64,000 nucleotides of DNA from Pseudobacter sp. Its GTDB lineage: Bacteria; Bacteroidota; Bacteroidia; Chitinophagales; Chitinophagaceae. This document shows positions 17,480 to 26,789 of this stretch, in pieces. The stretch's first letter is position 1; each line of letters starts with the position of its first letter. A program made the translations under genes and the position numbers. The notes under the pieces were generated by a model. The model saw only the letters and a list, made by a program, of their open reading frames with translations, was not told the DNA's origin and searched no databases. The DNA lies in NCBI GenBank assembly GCA_017849455.1, contig JAFIGX010000013.1:1-64000 (forward strand). The letters are read 5' to 3'.

Positions 17480-18214
17480 ATGAGCCAGTATACCTTTGAT
17501 GATATTGCCCGTTATGCGGAAGGCCTGATGGAGACTACCGAAAGGCAGTTGTTCGAAGCCGCACTCAACAGTGATCCGGCACTGCAGGAACAATTGGCGC
17601 TGTACCACGAAGTGCATTCGAAAATGTCGGGCCAGTTCGGCAGGAACAAGGAGCAGGAAGCATTGCAGGCCACGCTGCAATCGATGCGGCAGGAATTCTT
17701 CCCGCAGCAGGCCGGCGCGCGTGTGGTCAGGCTCAGGTTTTATTTACGCAGTGCAGTAGCTGTAGCGGCCATTGCTATCATAGCCCTGTTTGTATGGCAA
17801 CCCTGGAAAACGGACTTGTACCAGGAATATTCGGAGACCAGGATGATCGCCTCTGTCGAGCGGGGCGGTGAAACGGATAGTATCCTTCAGCAGGCAACGG
17901 TGGTTTTCAATAAAAAAGATTTCACCCAGGCGGCAAAGCTATTGGCGATGGTGACCATTAAAGAGCCTGATAATAGTTTTGCGGCCTTTTATTATGGGGT
18001 TGCGTTGATGCAGACGGGAAGGACGGAGGAAGCAAGAAAAATGTTTACGCAGCTTTTCGATGGCAGCTCTGCTTTTAAATATGAAGCGGCCTTTTATATG
18101 GCATTGAGCTATCTGAAAGAAAAGGACAGGGAGAATTGTGCCAGGTGGCTGGAAAGGATCAATGCCGATGCCGGTAATTATCAGAAAGCACAATCATTGA
18201 AGAAAAAGATTTAA
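17480..18214 (+). CDS. TPR-containing single-pass membrane protein, probable anti-sigma factor
   Basis: 244 aa. The cytoplasmic N-terminal part (1-88: FDDIARYAEGLMETTERQLF) is of the type found in membrane anti-sigma proteins. One TM helix follows (about 90-110: AVAVAAIAIIALFVW). The periplasmic part has two or more TPR-like helix pairs (about 135-235: AATVVFNKKDFTQAAKLLAM, YYGVALMQTGRTEEARKMF). It starts one base after the ECF sigma stop. A TPR sensing domain in place of FecR suggests the signal comes through a protein partner. The TPR-CHAT protein encoded divergently is an obvious candidate by position, but that is inference. Confidence 0.7.
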   Translation: MSQYTFDDIARYAEGLMETTERQLFEAALNSDPALQEQLALYHEVHSKMSGQFGRNKEQEALQATLQSMRQEFFPQQAGARVVRLRFYLRSAVAVAAIAIIALFVWQPWKTDLYQEYSETRMIASVERGGETDSILQQATVVFNKKDFTQAAKLLAMVTIKEPDNSFAAFYYGVALMQTGRTEEARKMFTQLFDGSSAFKYEAAFYMALSYLKEKDRENCARWLERINADAGNYQKAQSLKKKI

Positions 18215-18801
18215 GATGTGACCGGTAACCAATATTTGGGCAGAGAATTCCCCACTGAAATTTATCGTAAAACAAAAAAGATTATCCCAAATTCATAACA
18301 AGATTTTTAATTACGGTTCTATATTTGCTTTGTATTACGATGGCAAAAGTGCTACAGGTCCATCGTTCACCAATTCCTGACCTCTTCTTTCGCAAGTCTA
18401 AATCATGGAATTATTTTCTTCACTACTATCCCGGTACGCATGTACCTGTAAGTGAACAGTAAATCCAGGCCATAAACCTCTTATTAAACTTTTTGTTTAA
18501 CCAAAACTAACAATGCACTTCTTCACAAGAAGTCGTTGTGATTGTAAGTCCATGCCTTCGCTAAGATCTTGCGAAAGGTGGTTAAGTGTTCTGTATTGGT
18601 AAAACGGGATCATAACCCGCAAAAAAACCGGTTGAGCCCTGTTGCCGGTAGTAAACCGGCAACCTTCTCAACCGGCAACCAACCAATGATATAGCTGTCC
18701 CGGAATCCTGAACATGATATGAATAACCGGGTAGCTGGTGAGTGCAAGGTTACAAATGCTGTACCATTAGACCGGAAAATTGCCATTAAACCTTATCTTC
18801 T
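18215..18801 (+). other. Long structured leader upstream of the MauE-like gene
   Basis: About 590 bases without a gene. A TATATTTG -7 element is at 18320-18327, which would give a leader of about 470 bases. Several hairpins follow, for example CCTTCGC..GCGAAAGG near 18558-18582 and CGGG..CCCG near 18605. The strongest is a nested stem at 18628-18675 (outer CCGGTTGAG/CTCAACCGG, inner TTGCCGG/CCGGCAA). Read on the minus strand the last one is followed by seven T, so it could also stop antisense transcription. I match it to no known riboswitch. Confidence 0.5.
18320..18327 (+). promoter_or_regulatory. Possible -7 promoter element (TATATTTG)
   Basis: Exact TAnnTTTG match upstream of the structured leader and the MauE-like gene. 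No clear -33 TTTG was found. Confidence 0.35.
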
Positions 18802-19251
18802 ATGAAAAAGAACACGATTGTTGAGATCATCGCCGCATTGCTGATATTATTGTTTGTGTATACAGGGGTCAGCAAGTTTCTGACGATTGATCGTTTCATT
18901 CATGTACTCGGTGAATCCCCATTGATCGGTAAAGTTTCTTCTTTGATCGCCTGGGTATTGCCCATTACTGAATTATTCATTGCCGGACTTCTATTCATTC
19001 CACGTACGAGGTCAATCGGATTGTACAGTTCATTCATACTAATGCTGATCTTTACGATCTATCTTGGATATATGCTGGCCTTCACGCCTAACCTACCCTG
19101 CTCATGTGGGGGCGTCTTACAACAGATGAGTTGGCCACAACATTTCATCTTCAATATTTTCTTCACGATGCTTGCCCTATCGGGTATTTGGCTGAGCAGA
19201 AGAAAGGGCAGGCAAAAACAAGATCATGGCCCAACTGTAGTGATCACTTAA
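18802..19251 (+). CDS. MauE/DoxX-family redox-associated membrane protein
   Basis: 149 aa with four predicted TM helices (about 5-24, 45-66, 72-92, 112-132). It has the family's N-terminal pattern (LLFVYTGVSKFL) and a Cys pair in PCSCGG (about residues 100-104) next to the third helix. MauE-type proteins are thought to help deliver or keep redox state for extracytoplasmic disulfides. The next gene in the same direction encodes a small exported Cys-containing peptide, so it may be the client. The start is the only ATG fitting the first helix. Confidence 0.8.
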   Translation: MKKNTIVEIIAALLILLFVYTGVSKFLTIDRFIHVLGESPLIGKVSSLIAWVLPITELFIAGLLFIPRTRSIGLYSSFILMLIFTIYLGYMLAFTPNLPCSCGGVLQQMSWPQHFIFNIFFTMLALSGIWLSRRKGRQKQDHGPTVVIT

Positions 19252-19277
19252 CAAAAAATATTGTTGTATACAGCATA

Positions 19278-19345
19278 CCGGCCTGAATTGCAATAATGGC
19301 CGGAGGCGGCGGCCTGTCACCGCCGGTGGACAAACTGGTTTGTCC
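19278..19345 (+). promoter_or_regulatory. Cluster of GC-rich hairpins before the small secreted peptide gene
   Basis: CCGGCC/GGCCGG (19278-19303), a GGCGG/CCGCC pair just after, and a perfect 8-bp stem GGACAAAC/GTTTGTCC with a two-base loop (19328-19345). None has a T-run, so they look like leader or mRNA-processing structures, not terminators. Confidence 0.4.
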
Positions 19346-19424
19346 GTCAACCGACAGGAAAGGGGAAACCGAAAACCTTTAACAGAGTAGGTATTTCATC
19401 TTTCAATTCTTAAAATTTTATTTT

Positions 19425-19751
19425 ATGAAAAAGTATTTGTTTGGGTTGGTAGCTCTTGTAATGGCAGTTGCAACGGTAGCATTTACAGTACCAGTGAAAA
19501 AAGTGGCAGCTAATTACTGGGTATATACATCCAGCACTAACTCCGGATTCAGGGACGCAACCAAGTATGTGCAGCAATTCCTTTTGAACCCGGATCAACC
19601 AGGCTGTGCGAATACACAGCAACGCCCCTGTGTTTACAAAGAAGCAATAGGTAGTATCAGCACTTCCGCAGGGTTGCAAACTGAACTGAACTCCCTGGCC
19701 AATGACGCTGCTGTTCTCAGCGCGTCACTGCGCACCAAGAGCGTTCAATAA
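19425..19751 (+). CDS. Small exported Cys-containing protein (DUF6520-like)
   Basis: 108 aa. Clear signal peptide (MKKYLFGLVALVMAVATVAF, cleavage near residues 20-30). The mature part is about 80 aa with an aromatic start (ANYWVYTSS) and two Cys close together (PGCANTQQRPC). It ends in a helical Ala/Ser/Leu-rich stretch. It resembles the small DUF6520-type proteins that follow MauE genes in Bacteroidota. The two Cys could form a disulfide with help from the MauE-like neighbour. Function unknown. Confidence 0.65.
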   Translation: MKKYLFGLVALVMAVATVAFTVPVKKVAANYWVYTSSTNSGFRDATKYVQQFLLNPDQPGCANTQQRPCVYKEAIGSISTSAGLQTELNSLANDAAVLSASLRTKSVQ

Positions 19752-19778
19752 TAGTTCCTTTGTAAAAGAAGGCATAAG

Positions 19779-19813
19779 GGTTAGATGGCAGAGATTGTCA
19801 TCTAACCTTTTTT
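19779..19813 (+). terminator. Intrinsic terminator
   Basis: Stem GGTTAGATG / CATCTAACC with an 11-base loop, followed by six T, 28 bases past the small secreted protein gene. It ends that transcript before the converging susD-like gene (stop at 19825). Confidence 0.8.
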
Positions 19814-19824
19814 CAGAATATTTT

Positions 19825-21195
19825 CTATCTCGTATTTTGTGGCATACCAGACAGGTTTATAACATCTTCCGGGATAGGTAGTGCATACCTTAGGTCATTA
19901 GGAGGCAACGTGTAGTTTTGCCCGTTGGCCTGGCGAACAAGGGTTATATTCGAGCCTTCCTTGTTCAATCTTTTAATATCCACCCACCGAAGCCCGCGCA
20001 TCAGCAACTCCTTTCTCCTTTCCTTTAAAATAATGTTGATAGCTTCCTGTGCATTGGATGCCGTCAATGGTAGAAATTTACCTTTTTTCCATCTTTTCGC
20101 CAGGAGCCTGTTGAGAACGTTTATGGCTGCATCATAGTCTCCTCCCCGTGCATATACTTCAGCTTTGATAAGGTAAATTTCATCTGTAGCGATCCCTGAA
20201 AAGAGTGAATAGGTACCTTCATAGCTTCCGTGGAACTCAAAAGTCCCATTACCTTTGCTTTTGAAGAAGATAGTTTTTCTCAGATCATTCGCATCATAGG
20301 AATTGTACAGGGCCGTATCTATCGTTGCAATACTGGGATTGATGGGAAAAGGGCTACTCATATTGCTTTCAAATAACATTTCAGGATTGCTATATTTCAA
20401 TTGACCAAAGGGGAAGAAATCATCCGGATGCACGCTGTTGCTGTCGTTATAATCCAAGAGGGTGTCTTTTAATAGCAGGCATGAATCGGCATATTGACCG
20501 GCGAGGTCATAACGCCTCATGGAAAGATAGGTCCTTGCCATCAAGGCAAAGGCAGCAGGTTTTGAAGGCCTCAATGGATGGATTGTATGCACCGGCAGTA
20601 ATGCAGCGGCCAGGCGCAAGTCATTGATCACTTGTTCATAGGTCTGTTGAACGGACGCTCTTGTAGATCTTTCATGAAAATCGGGGTTGAGCCGAAGAGG
20701 CAAGCCCATATCGGAGACAGCGCTACTTTCATCATACGCCAATGCCCAGATAAAGGACGCCTGCATCAGTGCCCTACCCCTATGGAAATACCCTTGTCCT
20801 TTTACCATATCCCATTGCACGGGGTTTACATTTCTATCGATGTTTTCAACATTGTCGAGTATGGTATTGGCGGTATATACTACCCGGTAAATATTTGACC
20901 AGTCATTGTACCCCTGATCGAACAGGAAATCCTTTTGCCAGGTATACATTCTTTTATAGGTCTCCGTCTGGGCTGCATAATTTGCATCTGTGAGAAAATA
21001 ATCTCCGGCGCTGACCTCGGCAGAGCCGGCATCCTTACTATTCATTTTAGCGTCATTGTCCAGCAATGCCTGGAGATCAGGTAAAGTATTTGGAATTACT
21101 AATTTACCATTCGGCTTGGCATCCAGGTACTTTCTGCAGGAAGGAGACATGCCTGCAAACAAAGTGATCAGGACAATGACAATATGATTTTTCAT
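19825..21195 (-). CDS. RagB/SusD-family outer-membrane lipoprotein
   Basis: 456 aa, at the short end for the family. Lipoprotein signal ending MSPSC (Cys about 20). SusD-like helical pairs are visible, such as IYRVVYTANTILDNVENIDR (about 80-100), HRGRALMQASFIWALAYDES and ALMARTYLSMRRYDLAGQYA. The C-terminal region has ERRKELLMRGLRWVDIKRLN, the hallmark helix near the end of SusD proteins. It caps the SusC barrel and captures its ligand. It is the last gene of sigma-FecR-SusC-TlpA-SusD. Here SusD is separated from SusC by a thioredoxin-like gene, whereas they are normally adjacent. The substrate cannot be read from the sequence. Confidence 0.92.
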   Translation of the reverse strand: MKNHIVIVLITLFAGMSPSCRKYLDAKPNGKLVIPNTLPDLQALLDNDAKMNSKDAGSAEVSAGDYFLTDANYAAQTETYKRMYTWQKDFLFDQGYNDWSNIYRVVYTANTILDNVENIDRNVNPVQWDMVKGQGYFHRGRALMQASFIWALAYDESSAVSDMGLPLRLNPDFHERSTRASVQQTYEQVINDLRLAAALLPVHTIHPLRPSKPAAFALMARTYLSMRRYDLAGQYADSCLLLKDTLLDYNDSNSVHPDDFFPFGQLKYSNPEMLFESNMSSPFPINPSIATIDTALYNSYDANDLRKTIFFKSKGNGTFEFHGSYEGTYSLFSGIATDEIYLIKAEVYARGGDYDAAINVLNRLLAKRWKKGKFLPLTASNAQEAINIILKERRKELLMRGLRWVDIKRLNKEGSNITLVRQANGQNYTLPPNDLRYALPIPEDVINLSGMPQNTR

Positions 21196-21222
21196 CGCAA
21201 TATTCTTATTATAATTCTGTAT

Positions 21223-22584
21223 TTAATGAGCAGTTGCCTGCTTTTCCTTTAAAATGAACATCCGGATCGGGCGGGTTGTCTTTCCAATTTTCAGGCCATA
21301 AGGAGCCAATATTTTTGAGAGCTGTTCGGGATCCTGCAAGACCTCGATGGGTATAATACAATCGATAGGCTCCTCTATGCCAGTTTCATCTACATAAATA
21401 TTCTTTTGGCTATTGTATGTCAATTCCCGAAGCATCATAGATAGCGGCACATTCTGAAAAATGAGATTTCTGCCCAATGAATCTTTTTCAAGAGTAAACT
21501 TTTTCTCACCTGATTTCCTGAACCTGTTTTTTTCAGGTAATGTAACGGTCCAACATGTCATTATTCTTGTTTCATAGTGGCCTTCTATATCCAGGAACTG
21601 GTTAAGGTCTTTTTGCATTGCCTGGAGGGCCACGCTATCAGGCGTGTTTAACGGATATACCATTTCATAGCAGTATAAATGCTTTTCCCATTCTTCAGGC
21701 GTAGATAAATATTCATAATACTTTGAAGAATCTGTTGTGATAAAGATCGTTCTGTTCCCGGGAGGATACCCAAAAGCGATATCAAACAGGCCCAATACAG
21801 GTTTATTCAGGTAGGTGATCTTTTGCAGGTTCCCATCGATGATATCATGTTTCGTACCCCCCATTCCATCGAGATACTTTGTCAGGCTGGTCCGGAACAG
21901 TAAATTTCTTGTATCGCCACCATTGCCGTTCTCCAGCAGGCTCTTTTTGGAGTCATAATTCATCACATCATTTTTGGACCGCATACCGGGGTCCTGGTGA
22001 TTCAATAACCGGACGAGGTTCTCCTCGGTCACGTTTTTCGCCCCGGTAATGGCTTTCACTATTCCTTCAGGGCTTATTATCGCTACATGAGGGATACTGG
22101 TATGTGGAAAATAGGAAAACAGGATTGAATCATTGACAACGCAGGGAAAAGAGAGGGTTTCGCCTTTTCTTTTGTAGTAATTCCCGAAGAAGGTGGTCAG
22201 TTTCTCCTTCTTTTCTGCTGCGTAGATGGTACTGACCAATAACACCTGCAATTGCCTGTCGTATTTTCTCTGCATCGAATCGAGAAATGGAAAATGCTTT
22301 ATGCAATCAGTACAATAGGTACCCCAAAAATCAAGGATGATGAATTTTCCTTTATAATCGGATAGCATTTTCATAGGTTCGGCACTATTGATCATCTCCA
22401 ATTTTACTTCAGGCACTTTATCTCCGACCGATAATCTCGAATACCAAACATTTTCCTGCCGGGGTGTGATAGTAAGTGGGTTCATTATCGATGTCTGGGC
22501 CCCGGCCTGGAGGCAAAAAGTCAACATCAGGCATGTTACTGACATGTTTCTCTCCAGGGACGTCAACTTCAGGCTGGTTTTCAT
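21223..22584 (-). CDS. TlpA-like thioredoxin fused to a DUF3738-like C-terminus
   Basis: 453 aa. Signal peptide (about 1-30). Redoxin/TlpA domain (about 50-200) with active site GTYCTDCIKHFPF, so the CxxC is intact, and FIILDFWG before it. After a linker the C-terminal region (about 235-450) ends in NVPLSMMLRELTYNSQ, YVDETGIEEPI and ..APYGLKIGKTTRPIRMFIL, which follows the DUF3738 (TIGR03435) pattern. It acts outside the cytoplasm as a thiol-disulfide protein. Lying between SusC and SusD, it may reduce or carry a Cys-containing ligand. The gaps to SusD (27 bp) and SusC (29 bp) support one operon. Confidence 0.8.
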   Translation of the reverse strand: MKTSLKLTSLERNMSVTCLMLTFCLQAGAQTSIMNPLTITPRQENVWYSRLSVGDKVPEVKLEMINSAEPMKMLSDYKGKFIILDFWGTYCTDCIKHFPFLDSMQRKYDRQLQVLLVSTIYAAEKKEKLTTFFGNYYKRKGETLSFPCVVNDSILFSYFPHTSIPHVAIISPEGIVKAITGAKNVTEENLVRLLNHQDPGMRSKNDVMNYDSKKSLLENGNGGDTRNLLFRTSLTKYLDGMGGTKHDIIDGNLQKITYLNKPVLGLFDIAFGYPPGNRTIFITTDSSKYYEYLSTPEEWEKHLYCYEMVYPLNTPDSVALQAMQKDLNQFLDIEGHYETRIMTCWTVTLPEKNRFRKSGEKKFTLEKDSLGRNLIFQNVPLSMMLRELTYNSQKNIYVDETGIEEPIDCIIPIEVLQDPEQLSKILAPYGLKIGKTTRPIRMFILKEKQATAH

Positions 22585-22613
22585 ATTGTGTCTTTTATAA
22601 CTTCGAATACTAA

Positions 22614-25600
22614 TTAAAAATTGGCTCTTACCCCTGCTGCAATGCTCCGTGCCGGCGGAATGGAGTTTTGATATTCAGGATCTATTCCTTCTTTATTGGC
22701 TTTCCAGATAATGCCGACATTATTAATATTGATATATAGATCGATGCTCTTGAAAGGCGTTCTTTTCCACTGAGATACAGGAAGATTATAATTGATATTG
22801 ATATACTGGAAGCGGATATGGTCCCCCTTTTCTACCAAAACCGACGAATTATTATAAAAATCATCTCGTCCATAAATATTGGGAAACATCATCGAGGGTA
22901 CCTGGCTATGCTGTTCGTCGCCTGGTTTCAACCAGCGTTTTGCAAAATCGGAATGGCCTGTCCAGGTGCTGAAAATCCCACCATATAAAACGGATTCCCG
23001 GCGGAAATAATAGCGAACCTTAAAAAGGAACCGGGCGGTCAATGACCAGTTTTGCCAGGAAAATGTATTGCCCAATGACCCAAAGAATGTGGGAGTGGCA
23101 GGTCCGTTGTATACAAGATCATCGATAGTCCTGTCGGGGCCTGTAAGCTGGATGTAATCTGTACTTATCTGGCCGTTGAGGTATCCCTGTGGATTTCCGG
23201 TGGCAGGATCGAGACCTGCCCATTTGTAGGAATACACTGAATATACAGGTGATCCTTTTATGCCCGCGATGATGCCTGGGCTGATAAAGTTACTGGCCTG
23301 TTTGGAGGAAAGATAGTAATCAGTGACCTTGTCTTTATAATAACTGAGGTTCAGGTTGGTAGTCCATTTGATCTTTCGGTTCATATTCTTTGAGTTCAAT
23401 TCAAGATCAAATCCATGGCCGGACATACTGGCCACATTGGCCGTGATGTCTGTAATCCCGGAAGTGTAGTCCAGCGGGGCCGGCCCGAAAAGATTGGTAT
23501 TCTTCTTATGATAATACTCTATGCTACCGGTCAACACATCGCTTTTTGTTCTGAAGTCGAGACCTATATTGAATTGTGCCGAAGTTTCCCATGTAAGGGT
23601 AGGGTTATAAAAATTTTCGAAATCAGCGTATGGAGTATTGATATAAGAAGAGATACCGGCATAACGAATAGTGGTAATAGCCGGACGGTTCGGTTCCACA
23701 TTACCACTATAACCGAAGGTGGCCCTTAATTTCAGATAAGGAATCCATGGGGTCCTGTAGAAAGGTTCTTCCGAGATATTCCAGCCGATTCCCGCGGACC
23801 ACAGAGGCTTCCATCGTTCGTTCGTTTTAACGCCAAAAAGGTTGGTGGCATCCCGTCGGCCGCTAATCGATACAGTATACCTGCTATTGTAAGTATAGGC
23901 GGCATTGGCAAAATAATAGACAAAGCGATTGAGCTGATCGTCGATGTAATCGAGATTGGGAATAGTGGCCATGCCACCTCCTATAAATGTTGGATAATAG
24001 TTTACGTAATCAACATTTGCAAAAGTGAGCCTGTCATCATCATATCCATAGAGGCGATGGGAAGAAGCCATGGTATGTTTGTTCCTGATCTCTCCTCCGG
24101 CGATGGCATTGACCTCATGTAAACCCCATCGTTTGTTGAAGGTGATCTGGCCGCGAACATTATGAGATGTGAGCGTGTTTTCCGACTTGTCCAGGATCCC
24201 GCCTCGCGGAACGATATAGCCAGGCAAGCCAGTGGAATAGTCGATCTGTGTATAAAAATTGACCAGGTTTCGAGCAGTATAGCTGTTCAGATCGAATAGG
24301 GTTCGTGTATCGGATTGTTGCTCTTCATACTGATACTTGATGCCAAGAGACAGTCCTTCGAACAGTTTATAATCAATCCCCAGATTGATCAAAATGTCTT
24401 GAACTTTATCCTTGCTCCGCGCATGTTTATAATCTTCGAGAGGAGAATATTTCCAATCCAGCAATTTGCCCGCACCTGCTGTATCGACAAATGTTTGCCT
24501 GTAATCCTTGATCAACGGCAACGGGTTGCCTTTCACATCTGCCAATTGTGCATAGGGGAAAATATTCCCATTATAGGTAGTAATATCTTTTATTCCGGGT
24601 TTACCCGATCTATTCTCTGATCGGGTAAAATAAAAGTCCGTAGTGATCTGAAGATTCTCGACTGGTTTAAAGACGCTGTTCCACCGGAGATTCAGCCGGT
24701 CATATTTTGCGTTCAGTTCATTCAGGTTCCTGTCATAGCCGGTTGCAAATATCCAGGCGAAATTGTTGGAACCTCCCCTCAGGTTTACAGCATACTGTTG
24801 GTTCACTGCCCGCTGATAGAAATACTTTCGAAGGTCGCTTCGGTAATCTATTTTTCGCAATGTGTTGACCTGGTTGTTTGCTTCTTCCATCGAAATCTTT
24901 CCATTCATCTGTCTAAAAAGGATCTCATAAACAGGAGAAAAAGGTGGATAGAATGTATTCGCAGTATCTGAAAAATTATACTGGTTCTGGAAAAGCATTT
25001 GTTCCACATCGATCTCGTCGGAAGTGGACATCCGTTTCAGGTAAAACAGGTCTGGTTTATCCACGACTGTGAGGTTGGCATTCACTTCAACGGTCAGAGG
25101 TTGGTTGAGCCTGCCTTTCTTGGTGGTGATCACGATAACGCCGTTGCCTGCCCTGGTGCCCCAGATGGAAGCGGCGGCGGCGTCCTTCAGGATAGTGATG
25201 CTTTCCACATCATTTGGATTGATATTGTTGATATTCCCTTCATACGGAAAATTATCGACTACTACCAGCGGGTCTTTGGGGCCATTGATGGTGCTGAGGC
25301 CGCGGATCCTGATACCGGGAGAAGTGGTTAACCTGTCTACCGTTACTCCATTGGCCACTGCCTCCAGACGGCCAAGCACATCGGTGCTCACTTGCTGGTT
25401 GAATAATTTATTATCGATCTTGACGAAGGAGCCGGTGGCCCTTTCTTTGGGTACCTGCTGGTACCCGGTATTCACCGTTACGGATACAACGCTAAGCTCA
25501 TTGATCTTTTGTCTGAGTTGTACATTCACCCGCCCCTGTCCGTTCACAGGTATTTCAGAATATTCGTACCCTACACTGCTCACCAGCAGGATCGCATGTT

Positions 25601-26141
25601 CATCCACATTTTTCAATATGAACTCTCCCTCCTCATTAGTGGCGGCCGATTTACTACTACCTTTCACCGAAACGGTGGCGCTTGCCAGGGGCATTCCTTT
25701 TTCATTGACGACCCTACCCTTCACCGTTATCGGTCCATCCTGTACGGCTACCCGATCATCCGCTCTTTTCCTGATCACCACATATCTGTCGATGATCGCG
25801 TAGGTAACGGGCTGTTCTTTAAATATCAGCTCCAACACTTTTTCAAGGCTCTCCTGCTGCACGTCGAGACTGACCTTCTTCGTATGCTGCATCAGCTCTT
25901 TCGTGTAGATAAAATTGTAGCCTGTTTGTTTTTTGATGGCAGCAATGGCTGTTTCCAGGGAAGCATTCTTCAGGGAAAGTGTAATGGGTTGTGCAATTAC
26001 AGCAGCATTGGTCTGCAGACAAGCGATCAATAGAAACAAAAACATCATTCTCGCCCATCTTGAATGGACATGGTGATGAGGGCCGGCATCAAAAAAATAC
26101 CGGTAACGTAACCGTGCTTTAATAATAAAATTCCACTTCAT
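22614..26141 (-). CDS. SusC/RagA-family TonB-linked outer-membrane receptor with STN domain
   Basis: 1175 aa. A long N-terminal tail precedes the signal helix (MMFLFLLIACLQTNAAVIAQ). Then come an STN (secretin/TonB short N-terminal) domain (about 52-125: LSLKNASLETAIAAIKKQTG), a carboxypeptidase-like beta-sandwich (about 142-220) and the TonB plug (about 240-350: GIRIRGLSTINGPKDPLVVVDN). A 22-strand barrel ends in VRANF. The STN domain is what FecR anti-sigma proteins sense, so this receptor likely signals to the FecR/sigma pair upstream as well as importing ligand. A 648-bp gap separates it from fecR and probably carries its promoter. Confidence 0.93.
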   Translation of the reverse strand: MKWNFIIKARLRYRYFFDAGPHHHVHSRWARMMFLFLLIACLQTNAAVIAQPITLSLKNASLETAIAAIKKQTGYNFIYTKELMQHTKKVSLDVQQESLEKVLELIFKEQPVTYAIIDRYVVIRKRADDRVAVQDGPITVKGRVVNEKGMPLASATVSVKGSSKSAATNEEGEFILKNVDEHAILLVSSVGYEYSEIPVNGQGRVNVQLRQKINELSVVSVTVNTGYQQVPKERATGSFVKIDNKLFNQQVSTDVLGRLEAVANGVTVDRLTTSPGIRIRGLSTINGPKDPLVVVDNFPYEGNINNINPNDVESITILKDAAAASIWGTRAGNGVIVITTKKGRLNQPLTVEVNANLTVVDKPDLFYLKRMSTSDEIDVEQMLFQNQYNFSDTANTFYPPFSPVYEILFRQMNGKISMEEANNQVNTLRKIDYRSDLRKYFYQRAVNQQYAVNLRGGSNNFAWIFATGYDRNLNELNAKYDRLNLRWNSVFKPVENLQITTDFYFTRSENRSGKPGIKDITTYNGNIFPYAQLADVKGNPLPLIKDYRQTFVDTAGAGKLLDWKYSPLEDYKHARSKDKVQDILINLGIDYKLFEGLSLGIKYQYEEQQSDTRTLFDLNSYTARNLVNFYTQIDYSTGLPGYIVPRGGILDKSENTLTSHNVRGQITFNKRWGLHEVNAIAGGEIRNKHTMASSHRLYGYDDDRLTFANVDYVNYYPTFIGGGMATIPNLDYIDDQLNRFVYYFANAAYTYNSRYTVSISGRRDATNLFGVKTNERWKPLWSAGIGWNISEEPFYRTPWIPYLKLRATFGYSGNVEPNRPAITTIRYAGISSYINTPYADFENFYNPTLTWETSAQFNIGLDFRTKSDVLTGSIEYYHKKNTNLFGPAPLDYTSGITDITANVASMSGHGFDLELNSKNMNRKIKWTTNLNLSYYKDKVTDYYLSSKQASNFISPGIIAGIKGSPVYSVYSYKWAGLDPATGNPQGYLNGQISTDYIQLTGPDRTIDDLVYNGPATPTFFGSLGNTFSWQNWSLTARFLFKVRYYFRRESVLYGGIFSTWTGHSDFAKRWLKPGDEQHSQVPSMMFPNIYGRDDFYNNSSVLVEKGDHIRFQYININYNLPVSQWKRTPFKSIDLYININNVGIIWKANKEGIDPEYQNSIPPARSIAAGVRANF

Positions 26142-26789
26142 AATTCCTTGTTGGAATGGTTAAAAAATCATGGCAGACCGGAGGTCTGAATACGAAGGAT
26201 TAATGTAGCGCCATTAGCTGCTGATGGCATCTGATAATGGAATGACCAATTGACAATGGAGTTTCCCGGATCTGATTCGTGAAGGATAAGTATGGTGCAG
26301 GAGAAAAAGGTTCATTGAATGCATATTTGGTTCTGGGATTAATATCGGTTCAAGGCAGATTGTCCTGCGATGAGTATCGTGTCATAAAGTGATAAGGTTA
26401 AGGTATCAATGGGATGATACCCTTTTTCCAGGAAGGTTGAATGGTGTTATTCCCTGTCCGGTTGGATGCAAATCTGATACCATTCGGGAACAGGGCACAC
26501 TATCATAACAGGGAGGGGGAGAAAACGCCCAAACTATGTTGATAATATTTTCATCTCCTCAACAACTGCACTTTACCGGCTTTCTCCGGATGCTGGCGAA
26601 CGGGTACAAAAGCTTTAACACCAGGAGCCTGATGAGAAAGGCCGGCAAAGAGCATAATTGTGGTTTCTCAGGTTGCTATTATATTGCCTCAGTGGCAACA
26701 ATAGCTTTTTCATGTGGCGAAGAAAACCAGTTTGGCAACACTATAGGCAGGTTTAATGGTGGTATTTTTATCGGAAGGGCGTTGATCAA
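26142..26789. other. Long intergenic region between fecR and susC
   Basis: About 650 bases with no gene I can support. A + strand frame of 89 codons (26536-26805) exists but has no family resemblance and no convincing start. The region is probably the promoter and leader of the SusC-TlpA-SusD operon, presumably read by the ECF sigma factor upstream. I found no clear TAnnTTTG element on the minus strand. ECF-dependent promoters need not carry one. Confidence 0.5.
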
